Source of the DNA: Vibrio sp. 10N.261.45.E2
Lineage (GTDB): Bacteria; Pseudomonadota; Gammaproteobacteria; Enterobacterales; Vibrionaceae
DNA length: 64,000 bases
Direction of reading: 5' to 3'
Assembly: GCF_002875705.1 (NCBI RefSeq)
Contig: NZ_MCZZ01000124.1
Location: forward strand, 18,604 to 82,603
Part shown: positions 27,161 through 36,600 of the stretch, piece by piece
How the letters are laid out: every line of letters starts with the position of its first letter
How positions within the stretch are numbered: position 1 is the first letter of the stretch
Notes under the pieces: generated by a model
What the model was told of the DNA's origin: nothing
Database searches by the model: none
The model's input: the letters and a program-made list of their open reading frames with translations, nothing else
Translations under genes and position numbers: made by a program

Positions 27161-27208
27161 TACAGATAACTAATAAAGATACAGGTATAACACTTTAAAT
27201 GGTTACAG
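27161..27208. promoter_or_regulatory. Candidate MocR operator: three TACAG repeats
   Basis: TACAG occurs at 27161, 27180 and 27204 on the same strand (GGTACAGATAAC, GATACAGGTATAA, GGTTACAGATTC). Direct repeats between a MocR gene and its divergent transporter are the usual form of operators for this family. Confidence 0.5.
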
Positions 27209-27237
27209 ATTCAGATTGAGCAACGAGGGAAAACAAC

Positions 27238-28665
27238 GTGGAAGCAGAACTCAGCGGCAATAAATATCTTGCTACCGAACAACATATTAAGGCTCAGATA
27301 GATAAAGGGCTTTTTCATCCAGACGATCGCCTTCCCTCAATTCGTCAACTAAGCGAACAGCTTGGCGTGAGCAAAAATACCGTGATTCGCGCCTATCAAG
27401 AACTGGAAGCAACAGGCTGGGTTTATTCGGTACCTAAATCTGGCTATCGCGTAAAAACTCCCAATACCACCAATTGGGATACACCTAGCCAGCCTCAAAA
27501 AGTCGACCTGTTGTCTGTCACCAAATCTGTACTTTCTCGTCCCAAAGGTCGTCTAAAATTGTTGGCAGGCTCAGCACACCCGAACATCAACAACCCCGCA
27601 ATTCATAGTTTGTACGCCGAAATCGGTCGCCACAGCCGCTTACAAACTCAACTTCCCGGTTATTACCAACTACCTCCTGGCGATGAACAATTAGTAAAGC
27701 AATTGTTAAAGATCACCCATGATCTTGGTGTACCTGCGGGATCGAAAGAGATTGCGATTACTCATGGCGCGCAGCAAGCGATCAGTTTGGCACTGCGTGC
27801 ACTCACCCAGCCCGGCGACATCGTAGCGGTCGAGTCACCCTGTTACTTTGGTAACCTACTTTTGCTAGAGTCGCTTGGCTTGCAAGCTCTAGAAATTCCC
27901 AGCAGTGTTAGCCACGGCATTGATATTCCATCACTACAGAGTGCGTTGGACAAATGGGAAGTGAAAACCTTACTGCTAACGCCAAACTTTACCAATCCAA
28001 CCGGCTCACGGATGCCATTGGCCAATCGAAAGGCATTATTGGAAATCTCTGGATCTCTACCAATTATCGAAGACGATGTATTCGGTAGCTTGTCATTCGA
28101 TACACCAATCGCGAGCCTCAAAGAGCTTGATGATCAAGATAGAGTCATCTACGTCAACTCAATGTCTAAAACCTTAGATTCACGCCTACGAATCGGTTGG
28201 TTATTGTCGGGCCGCTATCAACCTTTAATCGAAAAGTACCTCTTATGTGACAACATGGGCAGCTCGAACCTAATGCAATCGGCAGTGGGTCAATTTCTCA
28301 CAACAGGCAAATACCGCAGCCATTTATCTAAGATGAAGCGCCTCTATCAAACCAATCAAAAGCAATTCCAAAGCCTGTTAATACAAGCATTGGATAGCTA
28401 CCCGCACCTTGTCGGGCGATACCACCTATCAAAGCCTGAAGGTTCTTTTTTAAACTGGATAACACTGCCAGAATCAGTCGACAGCTACGCCGTTTATCAA
28501 GATTGCTTGAAACACAAATTAGGCATATTACCCGGCACTGTATTTGGAACGAATGACCAATATAAACACTGCTTGCGCTTCACTGTCGCCAATATTGAAG
28601 AGAGTAAAGAGTGGAAAGAAGGGGTTGCGACACTAGCCAAGATAATCGCTAGGCACGCAAACTAG
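27238..28665 (+). CDS. MocR/PdxR-type GntR regulator with aminotransferase domain
   Basis: 475 residues from a GTG with GAGGG upstream. Residues 1-75 form a GntR winged helix (HPDDRLPSIRQLSEQLGVSK). The remainder is a fold-type I aminotransferase with ITHGAQQAISLALRAL, LLTPNFTNPTGSRMPL and the PLP-lysine segment YVNSMSKTLDSRLRIGWLLS. These proteins bind PLP and often an amine or amino acid to control a divergent transporter or a metabolic gene. Here the neighbour is the EamA gene. Confidence 0.92.
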   Translation: MEAELSGNKYLATEQHIKAQIDKGLFHPDDRLPSIRQLSEQLGVSKNTVIRAYQELEATGWVYSVPKSGYRVKTPNTTNWDTPSQPQKVDLLSVTKSVLSRPKGRLKLLAGSAHPNINNPAIHSLYAEIGRHSRLQTQLPGYYQLPPGDEQLVKQLLKITHDLGVPAGSKEIAITHGAQQAISLALRALTQPGDIVAVESPCYFGNLLLLESLGLQALEIPSSVSHGIDIPSLQSALDKWEVKTLLLTPNFTNPTGSRMPLANRKALLEISGSLPIIEDDVFGSLSFDTPIASLKELDDQDRVIYVNSMSKTLDSRLRIGWLLSGRYQPLIEKYLLCDNMGSSNLMQSAVGQFLTTGKYRSHLSKMKRLYQTNQKQFQSLLIQALDSYPHLVGRYHLSKPEGSFLNWITLPESVDSYAVYQDCLKHKLGILPGTVFGTNDQYKHCLRFTVANIEESKEWKEGVATLAKIIARHAN

Positions 28666-28700
28666 ATTACCTTTCTAAATTCTATTCAGACCAAAACAAC

Positions 28701-28728
28701 AAAGCCCCACTCAACTGAGCGGGGCTTT
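28701..28728. terminator. Terminator between mocR and the convergent AhpD-like gene
   Basis: AAAGCCCC-ACTCAACTGAGC-GGGGCTTT; inner CTCA/TGAG also pairs. It sits between two convergent stops. Confidence 0.82.
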
Positions 28729-28761
28729 CATCATTTCATATATTGGTTTGCTTCAATGCAA

Positions 28762-29310
28762 TTAACCTTGCCAAGCGAACTGTTCAAATACTTTATCTAC
28801 TGGTGTTTTAGCAACGTGGTTTACGTAGTTACTGATCACTTTCTGAGATAGACCAAGAATCACTTCTAACACTTGCTGTTGACCGTAGCCCGCTTCGAAG
28901 AATGCTGCCATTTCACTTTCAGGCACATTGCCGCGATTACGGACCATACTTAGTGTGAAGTCATGCAGAGCTTGCAGCTTTTCAGTTGGTAAAGCCGTGC
29001 GATTGCGCAGTGCTTCGGTGATTGCAGGATCAACCTTCATTGAGTGTGCGATGCCTGTGTGTGCAGGTACGCAGTAGTGACATTCGTGTTCAACGTTAAT
29101 AGTTTGCCAAACAACCGTTAGCTCTTCAGCATCGAAAGATGAGTCATTAAACGCCTGATGCAGCTGAGTGTAAGACTTAAGTGTGTTTGGAGATTCAGCT
29201 AACACACCCCAGAGCCCCGGAACTCGACCCATCTGCTTTTTAGCGCCTTCAAGAATAGGTTTGCTTTGCTCTGGCGCGGTTTCTATTGAATGAATTTTGA
29301 AGTTGCTCAT
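28762..29310 (-). CDS. Carboxymuconolactone decarboxylase/AhpD-like protein
   Basis: 182 residues of the CMD family. It contains the redox motif EHECHYCVPAHTGIA (two cysteines two residues apart and a His three residues later), as in AhpD-type alkylhydroperoxidases, and the following helical half. Reduction of peroxides, disulfides or quinones is the likely chemistry; the electron partner is unknown. Upstream (29408-29445) are two palindromes of the type also found before the TetR gene at 42012, pointing to TetR control. Confidence 0.86.
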   Translation of the reverse strand: MSNFKIHSIETAPEQSKPILEGAKKQMGRVPGLWGVLAESPNTLKSYTQLHQAFNDSSFDAEELTVVWQTINVEHECHYCVPAHTGIAHSMKVDPAITEALRNRTALPTEKLQALHDFTLSMVRNRGNVPESEMAAFFEAGYGQQQVLEVILGLSQKVISNYVNHVAKTPVDKVFEQFAWQG

Positions 29311-29407
29311 TGTTCTATCCCTATCAATTTATGATTCTAAATTTGTTCAATCACGGAGCAATTATTGAATGCGCTCCGCTGGTGTGAAAACAATATAGAT
29401 CAAAATA

Positions 29408-29419
29408 GAACGATCGTTC
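29408..29419. promoter_or_regulatory. TetR-type operator 1 before the AhpD-like gene
   Basis: GAACGATCGTTC is a perfect 12-bp palindrome, 98 bp from the start codon. The same arms GAACG/CGTTC recur at 41955-41966. Confidence 0.6.
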
Positions 29420-29429
29420 AAGCTTTATT

Positions 29430-29445
29430 TTGAACATTCGTTCAA
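29430..29445. promoter_or_regulatory. TetR-type operator 2 before the AhpD-like gene
   Basis: TTGAACATTCGTTCAA: outer TTGAAC/TTCAA arms with a central ATTCG. It lies 22 bp from operator 1, two helical turns, on the same DNA face. Confidence 0.55.
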
Positions 29446-29486
29446 AGTTCACATTAAAGCATGACGAATATCTTCTACTCATAACA

Positions 29487-29521
29487 AGAAAGCCCAACAG
29501 GCAATACCTGATGGGCTTTCT
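29487..29521 (-). terminator. Terminator of the GNAT gene
   Basis: AGAAAGCCCA-ACAGG-CAATA-CCTG-ATGGGCTTTCT hairpin, between the GNAT stop and the promoter region of the AhpD-like gene. Confidence 0.75.
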
Positions 29522-29548
29522 ATTTTTCTCAATTTTTATTGCAAGCGG

Positions 29549-30100
29549 TTACCAGTATTCGGGGTGAGCCAAAGCTTTAACACAACTCGACCGTTCACTC
29601 GCCACTCTGATTTCACTGCCAATTAGCGATTGACCAATCCAACCATGAGGGTAACTCAGCTCAAATGGTGCAGGGATCTGCTCAACCGTGATGCTTTCAA
29701 AACCTACTTTTGAATAGTAGCTCGGATCACCGTATGTCACTGCAAGTTCAACACCCTGTTCTTTTAGAGTATCTAAGCTATAGTGAATCAGCTTTTGACC
29801 AATGCCTAGCTTTTGAACTCTAGTGCTCACCGCTACTGGTGAAAGCAGATATACCTTCGTGTCATCATCAAGTGTGAGCGGAGTAAAGATAATCGCGCCA
29901 GCAATCTTATTATCCAACTCGTTAGAATCATCTTCCGCGACAAAACAAAGTAGTTCTGCCGAATCCGTGGTCGTCAAAAGATCATTGGCAAGCTTACCAA
30001 TAGTTTTACCTTCGTTCTCCCCTTCTGAATCAGCAAAGGTTTGAGTAAAAAGTTGAGTGACCGTTTCGATCTCGCTTGAATCATATTGTCTAAATTTCAT
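29549..30100 (-). CDS. GNAT-family N-acetyltransferase
   Basis: About 183 residues from the ATG at 30100 (a GTG at 30112 abuts the upstream stop). The acetyl-CoA loop reads VQKLGIGQKLIHYSLDTLKE (R/Q-x-x-G-x-G/A pattern), preceded by strand VYLLSPVAVST and followed by GVELAVTYGDPSYYSKVGFE. This is the YhbS-like GNAT subgroup. The acceptor is unknown. It is in an operon with the MerR-methyltransferase gene, 12 bases after its stop. Confidence 0.87.
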   Translation of the reverse strand: MKFRQYDSSEIETVTQLFTQTFADSEGENEGKTIGKLANDLLTTTDSAELLCFVAEDDSNELDNKIAGAIIFTPLTLDDDTKVYLLSPVAVSTRVQKLGIGQKLIHYSLDTLKEQGVELAVTYGDPSYYSKVGFESITVEQIPAPFELSYPHGWIGQSLIGSEIRVASERSSCVKALAHPEYW

Positions 30101-30112
30101 GGTGTTCTTCAC

Positions 30113-31345
30113 TTACTGTACTTTCTTCAACACAAAGAAGTGATAATCAAAATCACGCTTGGAAGAGCCTTGAGGATCTTCAAAGGATTCACTCTTAGGT
30201 TTGTTGTGATTGAAAAATTGTTTAATTTCATTGTCGCAATCTGCGAGCGCTTTTGAGTTAGGCATTGCCACTTTCAAGGCCTCGACTTGCTTCTGAAGAG
30301 GCTGATAATAAGCAAGCCAACCGGCATCACTCATCGCAAATTCGTCCAAGACTTGATAGCCCGCCGCTTTTGCATGTTTGATACGCTCAGAAACCGTCGT
30401 CATATCTGGGTACTCTTTCTGCCAGAATGCTTTGATTTGTTTGTTTGGGTTCTCGGTGTTCCACACCAAGTCATTGACGACCAAGATGCCATCATCAGTC
30501 AGTAGCTTTCTCCACTGCTTTAACGCCTTCTGAACACCCATGATGTACGCACTACCTTCAGACCAAATTAGGTCGAACGACTTCGCCTCAAATGGTAAAT
30601 CCATCATGCTTGCACATACCGTTTTTAGGTTGCTTTCTAAGCCAAGAGCCTGTGCTTGCTGAATCAGAATATCCAAGCTTGGTTGATCATTGTCTAACGC
30701 TGTTATTTGCACGTCCGTTTGATATTCAACTAAGGCTTTCGCCAACACCTTAGTCGCGATGCCTTTACCACAGCCGATCTCAAGCACGTGTTTAGGTGAA
30801 AACGGAACTTGCGACATCGCCGCTAAAGTATCTTCAGCCGTTCCAGGCCCTAAGCGCTCTAAACCCTCAAAGATCGCACCAAAATCAGCCATGTATTGAT
30901 CATGTTCATTCATATCTTTCGATAACCACTTCAATCGCAAAGCCTGTTTCTCATCAAAGCCCTGCTTAATTAACCAATCGAGGTGTGCATCTGGCGCAAG
31001 CTTATCCATCGACTCATGCCACTCTTCTAAGCCACTTTCACCTAGCATTGCGGCTAATAGGTCACGTGACCGCTGTTTTTGAACAAGCTCTTCGTCCAAT
31101 TGTTTCAGGCGATTTTCCAACAAACTACGTTCTATTTTTGCATCTAAGCAGGCTTGGCACTCTTTAAGTGTCAACCCACCCGCTTGCAGTTGCTGTAACA
31201 AGCGAACACGTTGCAAGTCCTTCTCAGAGTAGAAACGATACCCATTGTTCTGACGTTGAGCTTCAATCAAGCCTAGCTTACCGTAATACAACAATGTTGA
31301 GCGACTCAGCCCAACTAATTCCGCCAGTTCAGAGATACGATACAT
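30113..31345 (-). CDS. MerR-family regulator fused to a SAM-dependent methyltransferase
   Basis: 410 residues. Residues 1-70 are a MerR winged helix (YRISELAELVGLSRSTLLYY, then GYRFYSEKDLQRVRLLQQLQ), followed by a dimerisation helix. From about residue 185 comes a class I methyltransferase: motif I HVLEIGCGKGIATKVLAKAL, acidic motif II (ALDNDQPSLD), motif IV SFDLIWSEGSAYIMG. The join is within one continuous frame without a stop or shift. It suggests a regulator whose output or ligand response involves methylation, perhaps a resistance enzyme that senses its own substrate. The GNAT gene follows at once. Confidence 0.87.
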   Translation of the reverse strand: MYRISELAELVGLSRSTLLYYGKLGLIEAQRQNNGYRFYSEKDLQRVRLLQQLQAGGLTLKECQACLDAKIERSLLENRLKQLDEELVQKQRSRDLLAAMLGESGLEEWHESMDKLAPDAHLDWLIKQGFDEKQALRLKWLSKDMNEHDQYMADFGAIFEGLERLGPGTAEDTLAAMSQVPFSPKHVLEIGCGKGIATKVLAKALVEYQTDVQITALDNDQPSLDILIQQAQALGLESNLKTVCASMMDLPFEAKSFDLIWSEGSAYIMGVQKALKQWRKLLTDDGILVVNDLVWNTENPNKQIKAFWQKEYPDMTTVSERIKHAKAAGYQVLDEFAMSDAGWLAYYQPLQKQVEALKVAMPNSKALADCDNEIKQFFNHNKPKSESFEDPQGSSKRDFDYHFFVLKKVQ

Positions 31346-31409
31346 GTACTTCCCCTCTCATTTCGGTAGCAAAGATAAACTATGAAGTTGTAGTCAGGTC
31401 AACAACCTT

Positions 31410-32396
31410 TTAGAGATTTTTCTCGTCTTTTCCTTGTTCAGATTCAAATTGGTAAAGCGATCTGAGCGTATCTTTTAACCACAGAATAAGGGGATTGTAG
31501 GCGTTGCGTTTATGCCAGATCATGGTGAAGGGGATCAGCAGCTTGTTAGCATTTTCTTCATCTAAAGGGATGGGTAAGCAGGTAAGGTTAGGGTGAAGTT
31601 GATCTATATAACGTCGACAATAATTGGGCGCGACAGTCATCATGGTGTGATTGGGTTGAGCCGCCATAAACAAAGATTGCTCGAAGCCTGCAAGCGTAAG
31701 GGCGATATTTCGCTCTACCTTCAAGTCGGTAAGCACTTCATCCAACGCCCATGTTTCGCTTTTTTCCCACACAATATTGATATGAGAGTATTTGAGGAAT
31801 GCCTCAAGATTCCACTCATCCTGTATGGCTGGGTGATCTTTTCTTAGATACACGACGGGCAAATCATGGAACAAGATCTCGAAATCGATGAAGTACGGCA
31901 GCGCGTCTAGAGATTCTTTCGAACGCGGATGGCTTTCTCGCCCTGAAAAACCAATATCAGATTCACCACGCACGATAGAGTCTATAGAGTCATAGTCCCA
32001 ATTTCGTATTTTGATCTTTGCATCAGGATAGCGTTGATACACGCTTTGCGTCAGCTCGTTAAGCATGATCAGTGACAGAGGGGATTCGGCCTCTAGATTC
32101 AAACGCACATCTTTGGGCGCATCGTCGCCGCGAGTCGTGAGGATTTGACTGCCAATCTGCAGCCAGTCTTGAAGATCTTTCACCATACTTAGCGCAAGTG
32201 GTGTCGGTGTTAAACCTCTTGGTGTTTTCACAAACAGAGGATCATCGAACCAATCTCGAAGCTTGGTCAGTGATTTACTCACCGTTGAAGGCGTGACGTT
32301 AAGCTTTTTGGCAGCTTTTGAAACACTCTGCTCTTGCAACAACAATTGCAGAGTGAACAATAAATTCAAATCAAGACGAGCTAGTGGCTTCTTCAT
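31410..32396 (-). CDS. LysR-family transcriptional regulator
   Basis: About 328 residues from the ATG at 32396; a GTG at 32402 is also possible. [23 protein letters not shown]. Effector domain with the dimer helix [20 protein letters not shown]; the wording resembles the YidZ/LeuO/NodD-like subgroup. The start lies inside the 3' end of the MFS gene in the same direction, so it is co-translated with the pump and probably controls it. Confidence 0.85.
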   Translation of the reverse strand: MKKPLARLDLNLLFTLQLLLQEQSVSKAAKKLNVTPSTVSKSLTKLRDWFDDPLFVKTPRGLTPTPLALSMVKDLQDWLQIGSQILTTRGDDAPKDVRLNLEAESPLSLIMLNELTQSVYQRYPDAKIKIRNWDYDSIDSIVRGESDIGFSGRESHPRSKESLDALPYFIDFEILFHDLPVVYLRKDHPAIQDEWNLEAFLKYSHINIVWEKSETWALDEVLTDLKVERNIALTLAGFEQSLFMAAQPNHTMMTVAPNYCRRYIDQLHPNLTCLPIPLDEENANKLLIPFTMIWHKRNAYNPLILWLKDTLRSLYQFESEQGKDEKNL

Positions 32397-33573
32397 AATC
32401 ACTTTTAACTTGGGAAGGACCTACCCATAGTATTAGAGCAATACTGATAACTCCACCAGCAGCAAGTATAAATACCAACATATTCAATGCACTGAACCCG
32501 AGCACACCCATAAACCAGATAAACAATGCCGAGGTACACACCTGAGAAACGCCCAATATCGAACTCGCGACGCCTGCTCGTTGTGAATAGCAACTCAATG
32601 CTTGGCTCATTGCAACACCAAAACCTAGCGAGAAACCACCACACACAAAAGCAAAGCCTAACAGCGTGACATAATGCCCTAACCCACCATTAACCGACGC
32701 AAGCAATAAGACAGCCGCAATGACAAAACATATTTGAGATGTCAGCATCAAGCTTTTCTGCTTAAACACATTCAGGGCAAACGGCGCTGAAAACGACACC
32801 AACATGCTAACCAGTGCTGTGAGCGCCATAATATAAGAGTACTGACCACGGTCGAAGCCAAGCTCAGTCATGATCAACATTGGAGATACATTCACGTAAG
32901 TCAGAATCGCCGTCACACCTAAGCTAGTGATGATCACTCGACTGATAAATAAGGGATCTTTGAAGGTTTCGGTTGAAGTGGTGTGAGACACAGAAACTTT
33001 GGTCACTTCAGAATCTTGACCATTCGGCTTGGTTTCTCTTAGCACTAACACAGAGAGAAAACACACGATAACGCCCATACTCGCCATCGTCGTAAACAGG
33101 CTCGGCCAAGGATAAACAGTCATAATTAAGTGGCCAATCACGGGCGCAATCACTGGTACGATGCAGGTAATACCGTTCATCATCGACAGCACCTTGGCAC
33201 GCTTTTGGTCGTCTAACACATCTCGCAAAATAGCGAATGCCACCACATAACATGAACCTGCACCTACACCTTGAAAAAAACGCACTGCAAGAAACGGTTC
33301 CGCGCTGGTCACAATCCCGCCTAACATCGAAGAGATAGCAAAGACAATCGCACCAAAAATCGCAACAGGCTTTCTTCCTACATTGTCGGCAAATTTACCA
33401 GCGAACAACATGGTGGTTGCCATACCTGCGAGATAGATGGAGAACGCGACATGAAGCTGCGCCTCTGAGGCATTTAGATCAGCAACGATTTGAGGCAAGC
33501 CCACCAAATACAAATCAATCGCCGTTGGATACAAGAGAACAAGCGCGAAACTACAAAACAAAAAACGATACAT
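32371..33573 (-). CDS. MFS drug efflux transporter, Bcr/EmrD-like
   Basis: About 400 residues from the ATG at 33573, which has a GGGGG-type RBS; upstream in-frame codons encode no helix. Twelve hydrophobic segments; motif A as [20 protein letters not shown], and the DHA1 motif C-like [11 protein letters not shown]. It should export a hydrophobic drug or a metabolite by proton antiport. Followed by an overlapping LysR gene. Confidence 0.88.
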   Translation of the reverse strand: MYRFLFCSFALVLLYPTAIDLYLVGLPQIVADLNASEAQLHVAFSIYLAGMATTMLFAGKFADNVGRKPVAIFGAIVFAISSMLGGIVTSAEPFLAVRFFQGVGAGSCYVVAFAILRDVLDDQKRAKVLSMMNGITCIVPVIAPVIGHLIMTVYPWPSLFTTMASMGVIVCFLSVLVLRETKPNGQDSEVTKVSVSHTTSTETFKDPLFISRVIITSLGVTAILTYVNVSPMLIMTELGFDRGQYSYIMALTALVSMLVSFSAPFALNVFKQKSLMLTSQICFVIAAVLLLASVNGGLGHYVTLLGFAFVCGGFSLGFGVAMSQALSCYSQRAGVASSILGVSQVCTSALFIWFMGVLGFSALNMLVFILAAGGVISIALILWVGPSQVKSDYEEATSSS

Positions 33574-34002
33574 AACACCCCCACATAATTGGTGTGAGGA
33601 TAATAAGATCGAAACGCCAAACGACCGAGTGGCATCTACGACAACAGATCTTTCCATTTACGACAAACCACCAGTATATAAACAAAGTAACATTCAAGGG
33701 TTCATAAAAAAGCAAGCATCTGAATTGATTTTGATGAAATTACAGCGCAGCCTAACCAGTGATAAATTAGCAAATTTTGAGCAGTCAGAAATTTACAGAC
33801 GTTATTGAAACGCTAAAACAATTCAGAAAAGGCATACTTTAATCAGCCTCTCATATTCACTGTAAATTCCTGCTTAAATTTTTTAGAAAAATTCAAAAAT
33901 AATTAGAAATTAACCCCTAACTTTACTGAGTAATTTGTTAGGCTTGGCAACAAATATTTACAATCCAACTAAAAATTAATTGGATACTTTGAGGTTGCTA
34001 TC
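33574..34002. other. Divergent intergenic region, MFS pump and aromatic permease
   Basis: 429 bp, very AT-rich, with no credible gene. It must contain both promoters. TyrR-like half sites (TGTAAA near 33862, TTTACA near 33957) are present but do not form a correctly spaced pair. Confidence 0.4.
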
Positions 34003-35172
34003 TTGAATATGAAATTATTCGGCAGTTCTTTGATTCTTTCAGGGACTGCATTAGGGGCTGGCATGCTTGCTATTCCCATGGTGTTGGCCCAATTTGGCTT
34101 CATGATCAGCTCAGTGCTGATGCTACTTATCTTTATCGGCACCACTTACTCTGCACTCCTATTAGCAGAAGCATGCACCAAAACCAAAGACAACACTGGC
34201 ATGAGCAGTGTCGCTTACCTAACTTTGGGTAGCAAAGGTAAACACTTTATCAATGCACTCTTTTACCTGCTGCTGGTCTGCATGCTCATCGCTTATATCT
34301 TGGGCGTGGGTGACATCATCCATAAACTACTGCTCGACGTTGGCGTGAACATCTCTGCTTCTGCTGCTTATACGGTTTTCAGCCTATTGATGGGCGCTAT
34401 CGTCGTCTCGGGTAAATCTTATATCGACAAACTGAACCGCGGACTGTTCATCTTGATGGTAGTCATGTTGTTTATCGTTATCGCATCATTATTTAGCAAT
34501 ATTCGTTTGGATTACCTGACGCAAACTAGCAACTACACAGCCAACGATGTGGTTCAATACAGCGCCGTTATCTTTACTAGCTTTGCCTCTATGGTGGTGA
34601 TCCCATCACTGGTTATCTACAACCGAGAAGCGACTCAAAAGCAGATCCGCAATATGATTCTTTTAGGTTCTGTGATTCCACTCGTGTGCTACCTCACTTG
34701 GTTATTTGCGATTATCGGTAACCTTGGCACAGATGCGATCAGCCAGTTCCACAACATTTCAGAACTGATTTCAGCGTTTAGCGGACAGTCTGCTTGGTTG
34801 AAAGTAGTGATTGCACTGTTCTCAGCATTAGCTTTAGTGACCTCTTTCCTCGGCGTGTCGATGGCGCTGTATGACCAAAACAAAGATGCCGTTACCAACA
34901 ACAAAGCGTTGGCTTATGCTCTAACCTTCATCTTACCTTTGGTATTAGCAGAGCTATTCGCTAGTCAATTTGTAAGCATGCTGGACTATGCAGGCATGGT
35001 GTTGGTGTTCCTAGCGATATGGGGCCCTCTAGCAATGGTGGTTAAGGTTCGTAGACCAGACTTCCCTCACCTACAAAGCGAAGGCAGCTATACTGCTGCC
35101 GGTGGAGACACCGCACTGATGGCGACATTCGGTTTTGGTGCTTTGATTTTCGTGTCTTGGTTTATGAGTTGA
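34003..35172 (+). CDS. Aromatic amino acid permease, HAAAP family
   Basis: 389 residues with eleven hydrophobic segments. The N-terminus carries the family signature SSLILSGTALGAGMLAIPMV (unwound first helix that binds the amino acid) and the central SLVIYNREATQKQIRNMILL loop. It resembles Mtr/TyrP/TnaB, proton-coupled carriers of tryptophan, tyrosine or phenylalanine; the specific substrate is not settled. Alone, with a strong terminator. Confidence 0.9.
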   Translation: MNMKLFGSSLILSGTALGAGMLAIPMVLAQFGFMISSVLMLLIFIGTTYSALLLAEACTKTKDNTGMSSVAYLTLGSKGKHFINALFYLLLVCMLIAYILGVGDIIHKLLLDVGVNISASAAYTVFSLLMGAIVVSGKSYIDKLNRGLFILMVVMLFIVIASLFSNIRLDYLTQTSNYTANDVVQYSAVIFTSFASMVVIPSLVIYNREATQKQIRNMILLGSVIPLVCYLTWLFAIIGNLGTDAISQFHNISELISAFSGQSAWLKVVIALFSALALVTSFLGVSMALYDQNKDAVTNNKALAYALTFILPLVLAELFASQFVSMLDYAGMVLVFLAIWGPLAMVVKVRRPDFPHLQSEGSYTAAGGDTALMATFGFGALIFVSWFMS

Positions 35173-35261
35173 TAGATACACAGCATCAACCGCTGCCGTG
35201 GTGATATGTACGTGGTCTTGAGTGGAGGCTAAACAAGTACTTCAAACTCACTCCAAAACAC

Positions 35262-35311
35262 AAAAAGCCAGTGAGTACCTGATATTAACAGTAGGTACTC
35301 ACTGGCTTTTT
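35262..35311. terminator. Terminator after the aromatic permease
   Basis: AAAAAGCCAGTGAGTACCT and its complement form a perfect 19-bp stem around a 12-base loop, with A- and T-runs outside; bidirectional between convergent genes. Confidence 0.92.
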
Positions 35312-35350
35312 CATTATTTGCACATTATTACTGAGATTTAAAAAACGTTC

Positions 35351-35794
35351 TTATTGAGTTAAGTTATCAAGTAACTGCTCACATTGCGCTTTGAGCGATT
35401 TAAGTTCGCTTTCATTCATCTTAGATAGACAAAATATCTCTTCTGGGACAGTTTGTGCGCGCTCTTTGAGTTCAGTCCCTACCGGAGTTAACGTAATCAC
35501 TCGCACTCGTTCATCTTCAGCACTACGTGTACGAAGCACATAACCTTTTGCTTCTAAACGCTTAAGTAATGGAGTCAAGGTTCCTGAATCTAAATGTGTT
35601 TTAGCGCCTAACGCTTTGACATTTATCTCTTGCTGCTCCCAAAGCACCATCATCACAATGTACTGTAAATAAGTAAGATCAAGCGCTTTCAGTAGAGGTT
35701 GATAAGCTCGGCTCATAGCATTTGAAGCACTGTAAAGCGCAAAGCACACCTGATTATCTAACTTTAGATATTCATCTTGATCGCTCACGATCAC
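35351..35794 (-). CDS. ohrR: OhrR, MarR-family organic peroxide sensor
   Basis: 147 residues. MarR winged helix (HLDSGTLTPLLKRLEAKGYV, wing with RSAEDERVRVITL). The reactive cysteine is Cys17 in QVCFALYSAS, the position used by OhrR to sense organic hydroperoxides. Divergent from ohr, with two copies of an operator between them. Repression is lifted when the cysteine is oxidised. Confidence 0.93.
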   Translation of the reverse strand: MIVSDQDEYLKLDNQVCFALYSASNAMSRAYQPLLKALDLTYLQYIVMMVLWEQQEINVKALGAKTHLDSGTLTPLLKRLEAKGYVLRTRSAEDERVRVITLTPVGTELKERAQTVPEEIFCLSKMNESELKSLKAQCEQLLDNLTQ

Positions 35795-35803
35795 CTCGTC
35801 AAT

Positions 35804-35822
35804 AAATTAAATTGCACACAAT
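35804..35822. promoter_or_regulatory. OhrR operator 1
   Basis: AAATTAAATTGCACACAAT, 10 bp upstream of the ohrR start. Its reverse complement recurs with one change at 35870-35888, which is the strongest sign that it is an operator. It contains TACAATT/AATTGTA-like arms. Confidence 0.75.
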
Positions 35823-35869
35823 ATACTTGCACACATATATTTGATCAATTAAGCTAACCTCAACATTAG

Positions 35870-35888
35870 ATTGTGCGCAATTTAATTT
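35870..35888. promoter_or_regulatory. OhrR operator 2
   Basis: ATTGTGCGCAATTTAATTT, reverse complement AAATTAAATTGCGCACAAT, 28 bp upstream of the ohr ATG and overlapping the likely ohr promoter. Confidence 0.77.
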
Positions 35889-35915
35889 TACACAATTATT
35901 TTAAGGACTAAGACA

Positions 35916-36338
35916 ATGACAACACTCTACACAACTTCTGCTACTGCAACGGCGGGTCGTAACGGCCAAGTTTCTACTGATGACAACCTGCTTTCAGTAG
36001 CGTTGAGCTACCCTAAAGAGATGGGCGGAACAGGTGAAGCGACCAACCCAGAACAACTATTTGCTGCGGGTTACTCTGCGTGTTTCTCAAATGCTCTACT
36101 TCATGTAGCTAAAGAGATGAAAATCAAAATCGCATCAGCGCCAACGACTGCGACAGTGGGTATCGGACCAAATGAAAACGGTGGCTTTGCTTTAAATGTT
36201 GCTCTATCGATTGAACTGGATCTAGAGCAAGAACAAGCTGTGACGCTTGTGAAAACGGCGCACCAAGTTTGCCCTTACTCAAATGCGGTTCGTGGCAACA
36301 TTGATGTGAAATTGTCGGTTAACGGACAAGCGCTTTAG
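35916..36338 (+). CDS. ohr: Organic hydroperoxide resistance protein
   Basis: 140 residues of the Ohr/OsmC fold, with the two catalytic cysteines in YSACFSNALLHVA and HQVCPYSNAV and the Arg-loop region at the N-terminus. It reduces organic and fatty-acid hydroperoxides using lipoylated proteins. Divergent from ohrR and regulated by it. Confidence 0.96.
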   Translation: MTTLYTTSATATAGRNGQVSTDDNLLSVALSYPKEMGGTGEATNPEQLFAAGYSACFSNALLHVAKEMKIKIASAPTTATVGIGPNENGGFALNVALSIELDLEQEQAVTLVKTAHQVCPYSNAVRGNIDVKLSVNGQAL

Positions 36339-36402
36339 TCTCAAGTCAAAGCCTGAAAGATACGCCAATAGAGATGTCTGTAGACGCCTAAAATTGAGTC
36401 TT

Positions 36403-36442
36403 ATCCCTAAGTTACTTTGCTTTGAGCGAGTAACTTGGGGAT
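36403..36442 (+). terminator. Hairpin after ohr
   Basis: ATCCC-T-AAGTTACT and AGTAACTT-GGGGAT pair through most of 14 bases around a short loop, 64 bp after the ohr stop. No T-run. Confidence 0.55.
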
Positions 36443-36600
36443 TGTTCATTCGTTAATAGCGAATAAGCTTTACCAAAACAAATCGATACTCAGATCCCGT
36501 AACGCCGGATTGGCAGACACCGAAAATTGACATCGACATATTGCGATATCCTAGTTTCGAGGGTATATTTCACTTAAATCAGAAATAGCAGTCAAACACC

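Noticed and set aside
33860..33965. TyrR boxes before the aromatic permease
   Set aside because: TGTAAA and TTTACA halves occur but are not six bases apart; they are expected by chance in AT-rich DNA.
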